NCBI RefSeq assembly: GCF_029023865.1
Contig: NZ_CP118969.1
Coordinates: forward strand, 868,001 to 932,000
Reading direction: 5' to 3'
Length of the DNA stretch: 64,000 nucleotides
Source of the DNA: Lactococcus lactis
GTDB lineage: Bacteria > Bacillota > Bacilli > Lactobacillales > Streptococcaceae
Part shown: positions 17,158 through 26,484 of the stretch, piece by piece
Layout: every line of letters begins with the position of its first letter
Position numbering within the stretch: position 1 is the stretch's first letter
Notes under the pieces: model-generated
Database searches by the model: none
What the model was told of the DNA's origin: nothing
The model's input: only the letters and a program-made list of their open reading frames with translations
Translations under genes and position numbers: made by a program

Positions 17158-17910
17158 ATGTTAAACAATATTGAAAACAAAGTCGTCTTAATCACAGGAG
17201 CCTCAAGCGGTATTGGCCAAGCAACTGCTGAATTACTTGCTAAAAAAGGAGCCAAAATTGTACTAGCAGCAAGGCGTGAAAATCGTTTGCAGGAGCTGGC
17301 TGATAAAATTAAAAAGGCTGGTGGACAAGCAATCTATCAAGTGACAGATGTAACTAATCCAGAAGATAGTAAAAAGTTGGTACAATATGCGAAAGAAAAT
17401 TTTGGCAAAATTGATGCTATTTTCTTGAATGCAGGAATCATGCCAAGTTCCCCTTTATCAGCTCTTCATGTTGAAGAATGGGAAAATATGGTTGATATTA
17501 ATTTAAAAGGTGTACTTAATGGGCTTGCTGCTGTACTGCCTGAATTTACAGCTCAAAAATCAGGACATGTTATCACAACGAGTTCAGTTGCTGGCCTAAA
17601 AGCATATCCCAATGGTGGTGTTTATGGGGCAACAAAATGGGCGGTTCGTGAATTAATGGAGGTACTCCGAATGGAATCTGCTCAAGAAGGAACTCATATT
17701 CGGACAGCTACTATTTATCCGGCTGCTATAAATACTGAGTTACTGAATACAATCACTGACAAAGATGCAGCAGAAGGAATGACAGCTCTGTATGAACAAT
17801 ATGGGATTAGTCCAGAGGCAATTGCTCGCATTGTTGCTTTTGCTCTTGAACAACCTGAAGACGTTAACGTCAGCGAGTTTACTGTTGGACCTACAACACA
17901 ACCTTGGTAA
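17158..17910 (+). CDS. short-chain dehydrogenase/reductase
   Basis: 250 residues, classical SDR: TGASSGIG nucleotide motif at about 13-20, NAG at about 90, catalytic Ser and Y156-x-x-x-K160 (YGATK). Typical of NADP-dependent serine/3-hydroxy acid type reductases. ATG 17158 is preferred over 17143 because GGAG (17149) is correctly spaced only for the former. First gene of a five-gene unit with a DUF2255-like protein, a CMD-like protein, a monooxygenase-type protein and a cupin, which suggests reductive detoxification of an aldehyde, quinone or similar compound. Confidence 0.88.
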   Translation: MLNNIENKVVLITGASSGIGQATAELLAKKGAKIVLAARRENRLQELADKIKKAGGQAIYQVTDVTNPEDSKKLVQYAKENFGKIDAIFLNAGIMPSSPLSALHVEEWENMVDINLKGVLNGLAAVLPEFTAQKSGHVITTSSVAGLKAYPNGGVYGATKWAVRELMEVLRMESAQEGTHIRTATIYPAAINTELLNTITDKDAAEGMTALYEQYGISPEAIARIVAFALEQPEDVNVSEFTVGPTTQPW

Positions 17911-17924
17911 GAAAAGGAGAAAAA

Positions 17925-18293
17925 ATGAAAATTGATGTCAAAAAGTTTTCTAAGATACAAGATATTTATATTAGCCCAGACCCGCAACAACATCGTCCTG
18001 CTTGGATTTGGTTTGCTTATATTGATGATGATTTAGCGGTAGCAGCAGGTCGCGGAAGGGCATCAAGTTGGTGGAATTCGGCAATGATTTCACGTAAGGG
18101 TCAAATTCACATTGACGGGAAAGTCTATCAAGTGGAATTTGAACCTGTGACAGATAAAGAAAATATTGATAAATTTATTGATTCTTATCGACAACGTTCA
18201 GGTTATAGCTGGGACCCTGCTTGGGAGAAAAATTTTAGACCGACAGTGATGCGCCTAAAATTTTTGAAGGAACTTGGAAAAAGCACAAGATAA
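17925..18293 (+). CDS. DUF2255-like protein
   Basis: 122 residues: early IQDIYISPDPQQHRPAWIWFAYIDDDLAV, then RGRASSWWNSAM and a beta segment KGQIHIDGKVYQVEFEPV. It resembles the DUF2255 family, small proteins of unknown function with a nitroreductase/flavin-pocket-like split-barrel pattern. ATG 17925 has AAAGGAGA six bases upstream; the gene starts 15 bases after the SDR stop in the same operon. Confidence 0.65.
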   Translation: MKIDVKKFSKIQDIYISPDPQQHRPAWIWFAYIDDDLAVAAGRGRASSWWNSAMISRKGQIHIDGKVYQVEFEPVTDKENIDKFIDSYRQRSGYSWDPAWEKNFRPTVMRLKFLKELGKSTR

Positions 18294-18319
18294 AATAATT
18301 AAAAAAATTGGAGGTTTAA

Positions 18320-18634
18320 ATGGAAAAACAAACCGCAGGACATGAACAACTTGGAGAATTTGCTCCAAAATTTGCTGAATTAAATGATGATATTCTTTTT
18401 GGAGAAGTCTGGAGTCGTGAAAAAGAACTTTCAGCACATGAACGTAGTGTCATTACGATTACTGCTTTGATTGCTGGTGGAAATTTTGAACAATTAAATT
18501 TTCATATGGCAAAAGGAAAAGAAAACGGAATAAGTCAGGAAGAAATTTCAGAAATAATTACTCATCTGAGTTTTTATGTGGGGTGGCCAAAGGCTTGGTC
18601 GGCTTTTAATATTGCAAAAAAAATTTGGGAATAA
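18320..18634 (+). CDS. carboxymuconolactone decarboxylase-family protein
   Basis: 104 residues, all helical, with the CMD/AhpD-like core SAHERSVITITALIAGGNFEQLNFHMAKGKENG and EISEIITHLSFYVGWPKAWSAF. The AhpD-type CxxC is absent; His residues in NFHMAKG and THLSFY are kept as in gamma-CMD proteins. It may decarboxylate or bind an aromatic lactone-like compound. Fourth-codon TTG/ATG alternatives are not needed because GGAGG precedes ATG 18320. Confidence 0.82.
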   Translation: MEKQTAGHEQLGEFAPKFAELNDDILFGEVWSREKELSAHERSVITITALIAGGNFEQLNFHMAKGKENGISQEEISEIITHLSFYVGWPKAWSAFNIAKKIWE

Positions 18635-18646
18635 GAGGAGAAAGCT

Positions 18647-18940
18647 ATGACAATTACGGTCAACATTTTGTACCAAGGTGAGGGGGAGAATGCCCGTCTT
18701 TTTGCTGACGAAATGGTCAGTTCTGGTCTTGTCTATAAAATACGTCAACAAAGTGGAAATTTACGTTATGAATATTTTGTTCCTTTGGATAATCAACAAG
18801 CAATTCTATTGATTGATGAATGGGAAAACCAAGAAGCAATTGACATTCATCATAAAAGTCCGATGATGACAAAAATTGCTGAATTGAGAGAAAAATATCA
18901 ACTGCGCCTAAAGGTAACGCGTTATCAACAGATTGATTAG
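18647..18940 (+). CDS. antibiotic biosynthesis monooxygenase (ABM) domain protein
   Basis: 97 residues, one ferredoxin-like ABM domain: ITVNILYQGEGENARLFADEM, then RYEYFVPLDNQQAILLIDEWENQEAIDIHHKSPMM. These dimeric proteins act in quinone or aromatic oxidation or degrade reactive carbonyls (compare YgiN and LsrG). Starts 12 bases after the CMD gene with AGAGGAGA as ribosome site. Confidence 0.82.
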   Translation: MTITVNILYQGEGENARLFADEMVSSGLVYKIRQQSGNLRYEYFVPLDNQQAILLIDEWENQEAIDIHHKSPMMTKIAELREKYQLRLKVTRYQQID

Positions 18941-18955
18941 AAAAGAGAGAACGAA

Positions 18956-19357
18956 ATGAATAAAAAAGAATTAGAGAATGCACTTATTTTTCCTCAAGGT
19001 GAAAAAAATCCTTATGGCGCTTATTTTACTGGCCAATCTTATTTAGAAGGAATGATTGCGGATAAGGACTTGCCCTTTGGTGTGGGAAATGTGACTTTTG
19101 AGCCGGGCTGTCGTAATCATTGGCATATTCATAAAGATGGTTATCAAGTTTTATTGGTTACAGCCGGTGAGGGATGGTATCAAGAAGAGGGTAAGGAGGC
19201 CCAACTTTTACATGCGGGCGATACAATTGTTACTCATGCAGGAGTTAAACATTGGCATGGAGCGACAAAAGATAGCTGGTTCAGTCATGTGGCCATTACC
19301 GCAGGAGAAGCAGTTTGGTTAGAAGAAGTTTCTGATGAACAATATGAAAACTTATAA
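18956..19357 (+). CDS. cupin-domain protein
   Basis: 133 residues. One cupin barrel with motif 1 CRNHWHIHKDGYQVLLVTAGEG (the HxH-type metal site) and motif 2 AGDTIVTHAGVKHWHGA. It commonly partners CMD proteins in aromatic or quinone metabolism; enzymatic role unknown. Last gene of the MerR-controlled cluster; the hairpin that would end this transcript lies beyond two PurBoxes of purC. Confidence 0.85.
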   Translation: MNKKELENALIFPQGEKNPYGAYFTGQSYLEGMIADKDLPFGVGNVTFEPGCRNHWHIHKDGYQVLLVTAGEGWYQEEGKEAQLLHAGDTIVTHAGVKHWHGATKDSWFSHVAITAGEAVWLEEVSDEQYENL

Positions 19358-19368
19358 AATAAAAGAGT

Positions 19369-19398
19369 ATTTCCGAACATTCAGCAAAACCGAACAAT
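19369..19398 (+). promoter_or_regulatory. tandem PurBoxes of purC
   Basis: Two perfect matches to AWWWCCGAACWWT: 19369-19381 and 19386-19398, centres 17 bp apart in direct orientation. The proximal one is about 73 bp upstream of the expected transcription start, the distance known for PurR activation in L. lactis. Confidence 0.92.
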
Positions 19399-19404
19399 AA
19401 ATTG

Positions 19405-19439
19405 AAAAAGTTCTAGTTTTATCCGCTAGAGCTTTTTTT
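19405..19439 (+). terminator. terminator hairpin between PurBoxes and the purC promoter
   Basis: AAAAAGTTCTAG, loop with ATCCG, CTAGAGCTTTTTTT (one G-T pair). It ends the cupin operon but lies inside the purC control region. Confidence 0.82.
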
Positions 19440-19450
19440 ATTTGGCTCAT

Positions 19451-19456
19451 TAGAAT
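19451..19456 (+). promoter_or_regulatory. -10 element of purC
   Basis: TAGAAT, the same hexamer found before purM and purD; the -35 is poor, as expected for an activator-dependent promoter. Confidence 0.6.
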
Positions 19457-19500
19457 AGAATAAGAAGCATAAAGAATTCCTTAAATGGATGGAGGATATT

Positions 19501-20211
19501 GTGGAAAAAGAAAAGTTGCTCTATGAAGGAAAAGCTAAGAAACTGTATTTTACTGATGATTCAGAGGTACTCTGGGTGGAATATTGTGACCAAGCGACTG
19601 CATTAAATGGTGCTCGTAAAGAACAGATTACGGGAAAAGGTGCTCTAAATAATCAAATTACTTCATTAATTTTTGAAAAATTAAATGCTGAAGGTTTAGA
19701 AACGCATTTCATAGAAAAGTTATCAAAAACCGAACAATTGAATAGAAAAGTTTCAATAATTCCTTTAGAAGTTGTTTTAAGAAATGTTGTTGCTGGTTCT
19801 TTTGCCAAACGATTTGGTCTTGAAGAAGGAATTGTTTTACAAGAACCAATTGTTGAGTTTTACTATAAGGATGATGCTTTAGATGACCCATTTATTAATG
19901 ATGAACATGTTAGATTCCTGAACATTGCAACTTATTCAGAGATTGAATTTTTAAAGAGTGAAACGCGTAAAATCAACGAGATTCTTAAAAAAATCTGGGC
20001 TGAAATTGGCTTAACTTTGGTTGATTTCAAACTTGAATTTGGCCGTCTTGCTGACGGAAGAATTATTCTTGCTGATGAAATTTCACCTGATACTTCACGT
20101 CTCTGGGATGCGAATGGTCAGCATATGGATAAAGATGTTTTCAGACGTAATATTGGCGATTTAGTTGAAACTTATACTGAAGTTTTGAATTTGTTAGAAA
20201 ATGCGAAATAA
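19501..20211 (+). CDS. purC: phosphoribosylaminoimidazole-succinocarboxamide synthase (SAICAR synthetase)
   Basis: 236 residues. Joins CAIR and aspartate with ATP in purine synthesis. Family landmarks: [15 protein letters not shown] at the start, [22 protein letters not shown], and [10 protein letters not shown] with [18 protein letters not shown] 19501 is chosen because GGAGG (19491-19495) is six bases upstream; an in-frame ATG at 19489 would overlap that site. First gene of purC-S-Q-L. A perfect PurBox also lies inside the gene at 19726. Confidence 0.95.
   Translation: MEKEKLLYEGKAKKLYFTDDSEVLWVEYCDQATALNGARKEQITGKGALNNQITSLIFEKLNAEGLETHFIEKLSKTEQLNRKVSIIPLEVVLRNVVAGSFAKRFGLEEGIVLQEPIVEFYYKDDALDDPFINDEHVRFLNIATYSEIEFLKSETRKINEILKKIWAEIGLTLVDFKLEFGRLADGRIILADEISPDTSRLWDANGQHMDKDVFRRNIGDLVETYTEVLNLLENAK
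19726..19738 (+). promoter_or_regulatory. PurBox inside purC coding sequence
   Basis: AAAACCGAACAAT, a 13/13 match, encoding part of LSKTEQL. Confidence 0.5.
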
Positions 20212-20249
20212 ATGAGTTCTAGTTTTTAGGACAGTTCCTCACATCTTAT

Positions 20250-20418
20250 ATTAACTGAGTTCGGGCCGCTAAAAGTTCTAAAAATAGGTAGCTACGCTGT
20301 CCATTCTTGCTACGCGACTAAAGTCGCAAGGCGAATAGCAACTGGAACCGGCGTAAGCGCAGAACAAGATTTTCCTAATTTTCGTCACTTTTGAACTAGC
20401 GTCCCTCATATCTTATAT
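20250..20418 (+). repeat. structured intergenic element A before purS
   Basis: About 169 bases, noticeably GC-richer than its surroundings. Ends form an imperfect inverted repeat (GGGCCGCTA near 20263 with TAGCGTCCC near 20397). Inside are a GCGACT/AGTCGC hairpin (20315-20328) and an enclosing TTGCTA/TAGCAA stem. The 5' 37 bases match element B at 21431 in 26 of 37 positions, and both end AGCGTnnCTCATATC just before a ribosome site. No reading frame. It fills the purC-purS gap. Confidence 0.65.
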
Positions 20419-20433
20419 AGAAAGAATTTTAAA

Positions 20434-20697
20434 ATGACTAGAGTACGTGTTTACGTGGCTTACAAAGCCTCAATTCTTGACCCTCAAGCCCAAGCGATTA
20501 AAGCGGCAACTCATAAAATGGGTTATCAAGAAGTTACAGAATTAAATGTTGGAAAATTTTTCGATTTTGAATTTGATGCAGAAGCTGAGATTGCTCGCGC
20601 AAAAGCAATTGAAATTGCCAATGAATTGTTGGCAAATCCAAATATGGAAACTTATAAAGTTGAAATTTTGAATGAACAAAGCGAAGGAGCTAATTAA
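20434..20697 (+). CDS. purS: phosphoribosylformylglycinamidine synthase subunit PurS
   Basis: 87 residues, the small scaffold subunit that brings PurQ and PurL together. It has the typical [28 protein letters not shown] start and GKFFDFEF middle. Its stop overlaps the purQ start by one base (TAATG). The ribosome site is weak (AGAAAG, 14 bases upstream), and a structured element sits directly before it. Confidence 0.93.
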   Translation: MTRVRVYVAYKASILDPQAQAIKAATHKMGYQEVTELNVGKFFDFEFDAEAEIARAKAIEIANELLANPNMETYKVEILNEQSEGAN

Positions 20698-21368
20698 TGA
20701 AATTTGCAGTCATTCAATTTCCAGGGTCAAATTGTGATTTTGATTTACTTTGGGCAATTCGTGATGTTATGGGAGCTGGGGCAGAATTTGTCTGGCATGA
20801 TGAGAAGTCGCTTGCAGGTTTTGACGGAGTGTTGATTCCAGGGGGCTTTTCTTATGGTGATTATTTACGCTGTGGTGCGATTGCGTCATTTGCCAATATT
20901 ATGCCGGAAATCAAACGTTTGGCTAAAGAAGGAAAACCGGTTTTTGGCACTTGCAATGGATTTCAAATTTTGGTTGAATCTGGGCTTTTACCGGGTGTAT
21001 TGATTCGCAATGAGGGTTTGAAATTTGTTTCCAAATGGCAAGCTCTTAAAGTTGAAAATAATCAAAGTAATTTTACGACTGAATATGCCAAAGACGCTTT
21101 GATTAATTTACCAATTGCTCACGGTGAGGGTCAATATGTTGCTGACGAAGCTCAGCTTGCTGAACTTAAAGCAAATGGGCAAATTATTTTCACTTATGCT
21201 GACGAAAATCCAAATGGGTCAGTTGAAAATATTGCTGGAATTGTCAATAAAGAAGGAAATGTGCTTGGGATGATGCCTCACCCTGAGCGGGCTATGGAAG
21301 AACTGCTTGGTGGGGCTGATGGAGTACATTTGTTTGCTTCTGTCTTGAAAAACTTTGTTGGAAAATAA
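20697..21368 (+). CDS. purQ: phosphoribosylformylglycinamidine synthase, glutaminase subunit PurQ
   Basis: 223 residues, class I glutamine amidotransferase. Nucleophile Cys86 in FGTCNGFQ, and catalytic His-x-Glu in [11 protein letters not shown] near the end. It releases ammonia from glutamine for PurL. ATG overlaps the purS stop, with GAAGGAG upstream. Confidence 0.96.
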   Translation: MKFAVIQFPGSNCDFDLLWAIRDVMGAGAEFVWHDEKSLAGFDGVLIPGGFSYGDYLRCGAIASFANIMPEIKRLAKEGKPVFGTCNGFQILVESGLLPGVLIRNEGLKFVSKWQALKVENNQSNFTTEYAKDALINLPIAHGEGQYVADEAQLAELKANGQIIFTYADENPNGSVENIAGIVNKEGNVLGMMPHPERAMEELLGGADGVHLFASVLKNFVGK

Positions 21369-21370
21369 AA

Positions 21371-21420
21371 AAATTACTGACAGAATTTAGATTTTAAAAA
21401 ACGAATCTGTCAGTAAATTT
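21371..21420 (+). repeat. long hairpin from inverted ACTGACAG copies between purQ and purL
   Basis: AAATTACTGACAGAATT pairs with AATCTGTCAGTAAATTT. The T-run after it is interrupted (ATTTGTAA), so it may attenuate or mark an RNA end rather than terminate fully. Confidence 0.6.
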
Positions 21421-21430
21421 GTAATTTGAA

Positions 21431-21574
21431 ATAATTGAATTCAGAGCGCTGAAAGCTTTTAAAGTAGAGAATATACAAGTTGCATTTCTATTGGAACGTA
21501 TATTCTTTAGACTACTAATGCAGTAAATTGTGTAGTTTTCTACGTTTTTAAGCAAGCGTTTCTCATATCATATA
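21431..21574 (+). repeat. structured intergenic element B before purL
   Basis: About 144 bases, related to element A before purS. Terminal arms AGAGCGCT...TAGA and TCTACG...AGCGTTTCT can pair. Inside are a perfect GAATATAC/GTATATTC hairpin (21469-21505) and an ACTAC/GTAGT stem (21512-21535), giving a multibranched RNA fold. It ends in CTCATATCATATAGGAG, which includes the purL ribosome site. Confidence 0.65.
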
Positions 21575-21584
21575 GGAGAATAAC

Positions 21585-23804
21585 ATGACTTTGGAGATGT
21601 CACCAGAACAGATTCAAGAAAGCAAAATATACCGTGAGTGGGGACTGACGGATGAAGAATATTTGAAAATCAAGGATGAGATTCTTGATGGCCGTTTGCC
21701 AAACTTTACGGAAACTGGGATGTATGCCGTGATGTGGTCAGAACATTGCTGCTACAAAAATTCAAAACCTGTCTTAAAAAAATTTCCGACGACTGGGCCA
21801 CAAGTCTTGATGGGGCCTGGTGAAGGAGCTGGGGTTGTGGATATTGGTGATGATTTAGCGGTTGTTTTCAAAGCTGAATCTCATAATCATCCATCTTACG
21901 TTGAACCTTATGAAGGTGCAGCAACTGGTTCTGGTGGTATTATTCGTGATATTTTTTCAATGGGAGCTCGTCCAATTGCAATTTTGGATAGTTTACGTTT
22001 TGGGCCAATTGACAATGGTAAAACACGTCATATTGTGGACCAAGTGACAGCCGGGATTGCGGGATATGGAAACTGTATTGGAATTCCGACGGTTGGTGGC
22101 GAAGTAGCCTTTGATGAATCTTACGCTGGAAACCCTTTGGTGAATGTCATGTGTGTGGGTTTGATTGAACATAAACGCATACAAAAAGGACAAGCTAAAG
22201 GTGTAGGGAATTCTATTTTTTATGTCGGAGCGAAAACAGGACGTGACGGCATTCATGGGGCGTCTTTTGCTTCTAAAGAATTTGGTTCTGGTTCAGAAAC
22301 ACAACGTTCAGCGGTTCAAGTCGGTGATCCATTTATGGAAAAATTATTGCTTGAAGCTTGTATTGAAGTCATTCAAAATCATGGCGATATTTTAGTCGGA
22401 ATTCAAGATATGGGAGCAGCTGGATTGGTTTCATCTACATCAGAAATGGCTTCAAAAGCTGGGTCAGGTCTGCGTCTTAACTTGGATAATGTGCCTCAGC
22501 GTGAAACAGAAATGATTCCTTATGAAATGATGCTGTCTGAGTCTCAAGAGCGTATGGTGCTTTGTGTCAAAAAAGGACATGAACAAGAAATTATTGATTT
22601 ATTTAAAAAATACGACCTTGATGCTGTGAATATTGGGCAAGTGACTGATGATGGCTTTTATACGCTTTATCATAAAGGGGAAATGGTGGCTCATGTTCCA
22701 GTTGATTCATTGGCGGAAGATGCTCCAACTTATTACCGTGAGGCAAAAGTTCCTGAGCGAATTCAAAAATTTACTGACAGCGAAAAATATCTTCCAGAAA
22801 TTACTGACAGCTCTGTCATTGAAATTTTCAAAAAACTTTTGGCTCAACCGACAATTGCTAGCAAGAAATCAATTTATGAAACTTATGATTCGCGCGTGAT
22901 GACCAACACTGTTGTTGCACCAGGCTCAGATAGCGCAGTTTTACGAGTGCGTGGCACTAACAAGGCACTTGCGATGACAACAGACTGTAATGCTCGCTAT
23001 CTCTATCTTGATCCAGAAAAAGGAGGAGCAATCGCAGTTGCTGAAGCGGCTCGTAATATCGTGGCCTCTGGTGGAAAACCGCTTGCGATTACTGACTGTT
23101 TGAACTTTGGAAATCCGGAAAAACCAGAACAATTTTGGGAATTAACAACGGCGGCTGACGGAATTTCAAGTTCTTGTTTGGCTCTTGATACACCGGTTAT
23201 TTCAGGAAATGTTAGTCTTTACAATGAAACAAACGGTTCAGCTATTTTACCTACGCCGATGATTGGAATGGTTGGTTTGATTGAGAATGTAAAAAATATT
23301 ACGACTCAAGAATTTAAAAAAGCAGGTGATTTGATTGTTTTGGTTGGTCAAACCTTTGATGATTTTTCAGGTTCTGAACTTCAAAAAATGCTGACAGGAG
23401 AAATTTCTGGCAGAATTGATTTTGATTTAGAAACTGAAAAAATCAATCAAGATTTTGTTTTAAAAGCAATTACTGACGGATTGGTCAGCTCAGCACATGA
23501 CTTGGCAGAAGGAGGATTGGCGATTGCTCTAGCTGAATCTGCTTTTGCAAATGGCTTAGGCGTTGATGTGAAAGTTGATTTAACCAATGCCCAATTATTC
23601 TCAGAAACGCAAGGTCGCTTTATACTCTCAATTTCACCAGAAAATCAAGCTACTTTTGAAAAATTACTGACAGAAAGTTCTGTCAGTGGCGAAGTAATCG
23701 GAAAAGTTACTGACAGCGGAATTTTGGAAATGAATGAACTTTCTATTTCTACTGATGAAGCTGTCAGCATTTATGAAGGAGCGTTGCCAGCTCTGATGAA
23801 ATAA
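21585..23804 (+). CDS. purL: phosphoribosylformylglycinamidine synthase, large subunit PurL
   Basis: 739 residues, the small-type PurL found with PurS and PurQ. Makes FGAM from FGAR and ATP. It carries the AIRS-fold repeats: [13 protein letters not shown] near residue 50, [24 protein letters not shown] near 100, [15 protein letters not shown] near 280, and [19 protein letters not shown] near 640. ATG 21585 follows TAGGAGAA. The gene contains at least five copies of the ACTGACAG motif in either direction, several encoding T-D-S. A poor U-run follows, so the transcript end is unclear. Confidence 0.96.
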   Translation: MTLEMSPEQIQESKIYREWGLTDEEYLKIKDEILDGRLPNFTETGMYAVMWSEHCCYKNSKPVLKKFPTTGPQVLMGPGEGAGVVDIGDDLAVVFKAESHNHPSYVEPYEGAATGSGGIIRDIFSMGARPIAILDSLRFGPIDNGKTRHIVDQVTAGIAGYGNCIGIPTVGGEVAFDESYAGNPLVNVMCVGLIEHKRIQKGQAKGVGNSIFYVGAKTGRDGIHGASFASKEFGSGSETQRSAVQVGDPFMEKLLLEACIEVIQNHGDILVGIQDMGAAGLVSSTSEMASKAGSGLRLNLDNVPQRETEMIPYEMMLSESQERMVLCVKKGHEQEIIDLFKKYDLDAVNIGQVTDDGFYTLYHKGEMVAHVPVDSLAEDAPTYYREAKVPERIQKFTDSEKYLPEITDSSVIEIFKKLLAQPTIASKKSIYETYDSRVMTNTVVAPGSDSAVLRVRGTNKALAMTTDCNARYLYLDPEKGGAIAVAEAARNIVASGGKPLAITDCLNFGNPEKPEQFWELTTAADGISSSCLALDTPVISGNVSLYNETNGSAILPTPMIGMVGLIENVKNITTQEFKKAGDLIVLVGQTFDDFSGSELQKMLTGEISGRIDFDLETEKINQDFVLKAITDGLVSSAHDLAEGGLAIALAESAFANGLGVDVKVDLTNAQLFSETQGRFILSISPENQATFEKLLTESSVSGEVIGKVTDSGILEMNELSISTDEAVSIYEGALPALMK

Positions 23805-23854
23805 AAGTTGATATAGATGTCTTTTTTTACTTAAAATTAATAAAAATCATTTAC

Positions 23855-23883
23855 TTTACACTAAAGAAACAAAGAAGTATAAT
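23855..23883 (+). promoter_or_regulatory. promoter of the SDR gene at 23916
   Basis: TTTACA, 17-base spacer, TATAAT. Confidence 0.65.
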
Positions 23884-23915
23884 TTTGTTATATTTAATCG
23901 AAAGAAGGTTTCAAA

Positions 23916-24761
23916 ATGCAAAAAGATGAAGTATGGCTTGTTACTGGAAGTTCAACGGGTTTTGGTAGAGCTTTGGTTGAAGAATTAATTGCTCAAGACT
24001 ATAAAGTAGTTGCTACTGCTCGCCAATTATCAACTTTGTCAGAGCTTCCTGACAAAGAAAATATTTTAAAAATAAGTCTTGATGTGACGAAAGGAGATTC
24101 TATTCAAAAAGCTGTTGCTGAAACAATCGCTAAGTTTGGACGAATCGATGTTCTGGTTAACAATGCAGGATTTGGCTATTTTGGTGTCATGGAAGAATCT
24201 GATCAATCAGCAGTGCGTAAGATGATGGACACAAACTTCTGGGGAGCGAATGATATGACCTTAGCGGTTCTACCATATATGCGTAAACAAAAATCGGGGC
24301 GTATTCTAAATACGGTATCCCGTGGTGGACTGACAACAACCGAAAACCTTTCTTATTATCATGCTACAAAATTTGCTATGGAGGGACTTTTTCAAACGCT
24401 CCGAAAAGAAGTTGAACCTTTAGGAATTTTTGTGACAAATATTGAACCTGGTTCTTTTCGGACAGATTGGGCAGGGCGTTCTAAAGAGAGTGCGCCAGAT
24501 AAGTTTTCAGATTATGAAAAGGCGCATAAACTGCTTGAACATCTAAATTCATATTCTGGCACTCAGGTAGGGAATCCAGCATCGGCAGCCAAAGCATTTA
24601 TCAAAGTTTCCAAACTTGAAAATCCACCAATGCACTATCTTATGGGCAAAGATGCTTACCAACTTTCTAAACAAGTTTTTGAAGAAGCTCTTGCCGAATT
24701 TAAAAAATATAAAGAAGATGCCAAGCATCTTGATTTTGGAGATGAAGATTATTGGAAATGA
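23916..24761 (+). CDS. short-chain dehydrogenase/reductase
   Basis: 281 residues, classical SDR: VTGSSTGFGRALVEEL nucleotide loop at 9-23, NNAGFGYFG, and YYHATKFAMEGL with catalytic Tyr/Lys; a C-terminal extension of about 60 residues is helical and acidic. It is monocistronic between purL and purF with its own promoter, and is unrelated to purines by function. Substrate unknown. Confidence 0.88.
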   Translation: MQKDEVWLVTGSSTGFGRALVEELIAQDYKVVATARQLSTLSELPDKENILKISLDVTKGDSIQKAVAETIAKFGRIDVLVNNAGFGYFGVMEESDQSAVRKMMDTNFWGANDMTLAVLPYMRKQKSGRILNTVSRGGLTTTENLSYYHATKFAMEGLFQTLRKEVEPLGIFVTNIEPGSFRTDWAGRSKESAPDKFSDYEKAHKLLEHLNSYSGTQVGNPASAAKAFIKVSKLENPPMHYLMGKDAYQLSKQVFEEALAEFKKYKEDAKHLDFGDEDYWK

Positions 24762-24762
24762 T

Positions 24763-24775
24763 TTTTCCGAACAAT
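24763..24775 (+). promoter_or_regulatory. PurBox of purF
   Basis: TTTTCCGAACAAT, 12 of 13 positions; overlaps the region just after the SDR stop. A weaker copy ATTTCCAAACAAT is at 24815-24827, after the hairpin. Confidence 0.8.
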
Positions 24776-24790
24776 TAACTTGAAAAAATT

Positions 24791-24814
24791 AAAAAAGTCC
24801 TATTAGGACTTTTT
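24791..24814 (+). terminator. terminator hairpin between PurBox and purF promoter
   Basis: AAAAAAGTCC, TATT, AGGACTTTTT; ends the SDR transcript. Confidence 0.85.
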
Positions 24815-24843
24815 ATTTCCAAACAATATAGATAGAATTAAAA

Positions 24844-24849
24844 TATAAT
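24844..24849 (+). promoter_or_regulatory. -10 element of purF
   Basis: TATAAT, 27 bases before the start codon. Confidence 0.55.
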
Positions 24850-24875
24850 AAAAGAATCGATAGAGGGAAAAAATT

Positions 24876-26375
24876 ATGTTTGGCAAAGAACAGACGCTTG
24901 ATTTAATAGTGTTGAGGAAGAATTCGTCCAATGAAAATAGTTGGTGGCAACAACATCCAGATGACGAACGATCTCATTTAAATGAAGAATGTGGACTTTT
25001 CGGTGTTTGGGGACATCCTGATGCCGCTCGCCTGACCTATTTTGGACTTCATGCTCTCCAACATCGTGGGCAAGAAGGTGCAGGGATTTTGGTCAATAAT
25101 AATGGCAAACTCAATCGTCATCGTGGTCTGGGTCTGGTCACAGAAGTTTTCCGTGATGAAAAAGATTTGGAAGAGCTGACAGGCTCAGCAGCCATCGGTC
25201 ACGTCCGTTATGCCACGGCTGGTTCAGCGAATATCAATAATATTCAACCTTTCCAGTTTGAATTTCATGACGGAGCACTTGGGCTTGCCCACAATGGAAA
25301 TTTAACCAACGCCCAATCATTGCGCTGTGAACTTGAAAAATCAGGGGCAATCTTCTCCAGTAATTCAGACACAGAAATCCTCATGCATTTGATTCGCCGT
25401 AGTCATCATCCAGAATTTATGGGCAGAGTCAAAGAAGCGCTCAATACGGTCAAAGGTGGCTTTGCCTATCTCATTATGACTGAAAACTCAATTGTCGCAG
25501 CCCTTGACCCTAATGGATTTCGACCACTCTCAATCGGAAAAATGAGCAATGGTGCGCTCGTTGTGGCCTCAGAAACCTGTGCTTTTGATGTCGTTGGCGC
25601 CACTTGGATTCAAGATGTTCAACCCGGTGAAATCATTGAAATTAATGATGACGGCATTCATGTGGACCAATTTACTGACAGCATCAACATGACCATTTGT
25701 TCAATGGAATACATCTATTTTGCCCGTCCTGACAGTAATATCGCTGGAGTTAATGTTCATACTGCCAGAAAACGTTCAGGAAAAATTTTAGCCCAAGAAG
25801 CCCAAATTGATGCTGATATTGTCATCGGTGTTCCTAATTCATCACTCAGTGCTGCTTCAGGCTACGCTGAAGAATCTGGCTTGCCTTACGAAATGGGCCT
25901 GATTAAAAATCAGTATGTGGCAAGAACCTTCATTCAACCAACTCAAGAACTTCGTGAACAAGGCGTTCGCATGAAATTGAGTGCTGTTCGAGGTGTTGTA
26001 GAAGGAAAACGCGTCATTATGGTTGATGATAGTATTGTGCGTGGGACAACCAGCCGTCGCATTGTCAAACTCCTCAAAGACGCAGGCGCCGCTGAAGTTC
26101 ATGTGGCAATCGCCAGTCCCGCTCTCAAATATCCATGTTTTTATGGCATTGATATTCAAGATCGTGATGAACTCATCGCAGCTACACACACGACTGATGA
26201 AATCAAAGAAGCTATCGGAGCAGATAGTCTGACCTATCTCAGCCAGACAGGACTTGTCAAAGCGATTGGTCATGATAAACTTTGCTTGTCATATTTTGAT
26301 GGCGAATATCCAACGCCGCTTTATGATTATGAAGCTGACTATTTGGAATCGTTAGCGAAAAATAGCGTGAAATAG
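24876..26375 (+). CDS. purF: amidophosphoribosyltransferase
   Basis: 499 residues. First committed step of purine synthesis: PRPP and glutamine to phosphoribosylamine. The N-terminal nucleophile is Cys39 ([12 protein letters not shown]), exposed by processing; the propeptide of 38 residues is much longer than the 11 residues of the Bacillus enzyme. The glutaminase domain runs to about 270, followed by the PRPP loop [16 protein letters not shown] near 385 in a type I PRT domain. No in-frame start nearer the cysteine has a better ribosome site, so ATG 24876 with GAGGG is kept. Single gene with terminator. Confidence 0.95.
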   Translation: MFGKEQTLDLIVLRKNSSNENSWWQQHPDDERSHLNEECGLFGVWGHPDAARLTYFGLHALQHRGQEGAGILVNNNGKLNRHRGLGLVTEVFRDEKDLEELTGSAAIGHVRYATAGSANINNIQPFQFEFHDGALGLAHNGNLTNAQSLRCELEKSGAIFSSNSDTEILMHLIRRSHHPEFMGRVKEALNTVKGGFAYLIMTENSIVAALDPNGFRPLSIGKMSNGALVVASETCAFDVVGATWIQDVQPGEIIEINDDGIHVDQFTDSINMTICSMEYIYFARPDSNIAGVNVHTARKRSGKILAQEAQIDADIVIGVPNSSLSAASGYAEESGLPYEMGLIKNQYVARTFIQPTQELREQGVRMKLSAVRGVVEGKRVIMVDDSIVRGTTSRRIVKLLKDAGAAEVHVAIASPALKYPCFYGIDIQDRDELIAATHTTDEIKEAIGADSLTYLSQTGLVKAIGHDKLCLSYFDGEYPTPLYDYEADYLESLAKNSVK

Positions 26376-26404
26376 AAAACTAGAGGATTCACTCTAGTTT
26401 TTTT
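26376..26404 (+). terminator. terminator of purF
   Basis: AAAACTAGAG, GATTCA, CTCTAGTTTTTTT. Confidence 0.88.
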
Positions 26405-26484
26405 AGCTAAATTCTAAAGCGATTATTTTAGATTACTCCTTTTAATATGTTAGGATAAGAAATAATAGCAAGTGAGGTGAGCAA

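Noticed and set aside
25857-26273. 138-residue minus-strand open frame
   Set aside because: It lies wholly within purF in antisense, has no ribosome site and no recognisable domain; it reflects codon bias of purF.
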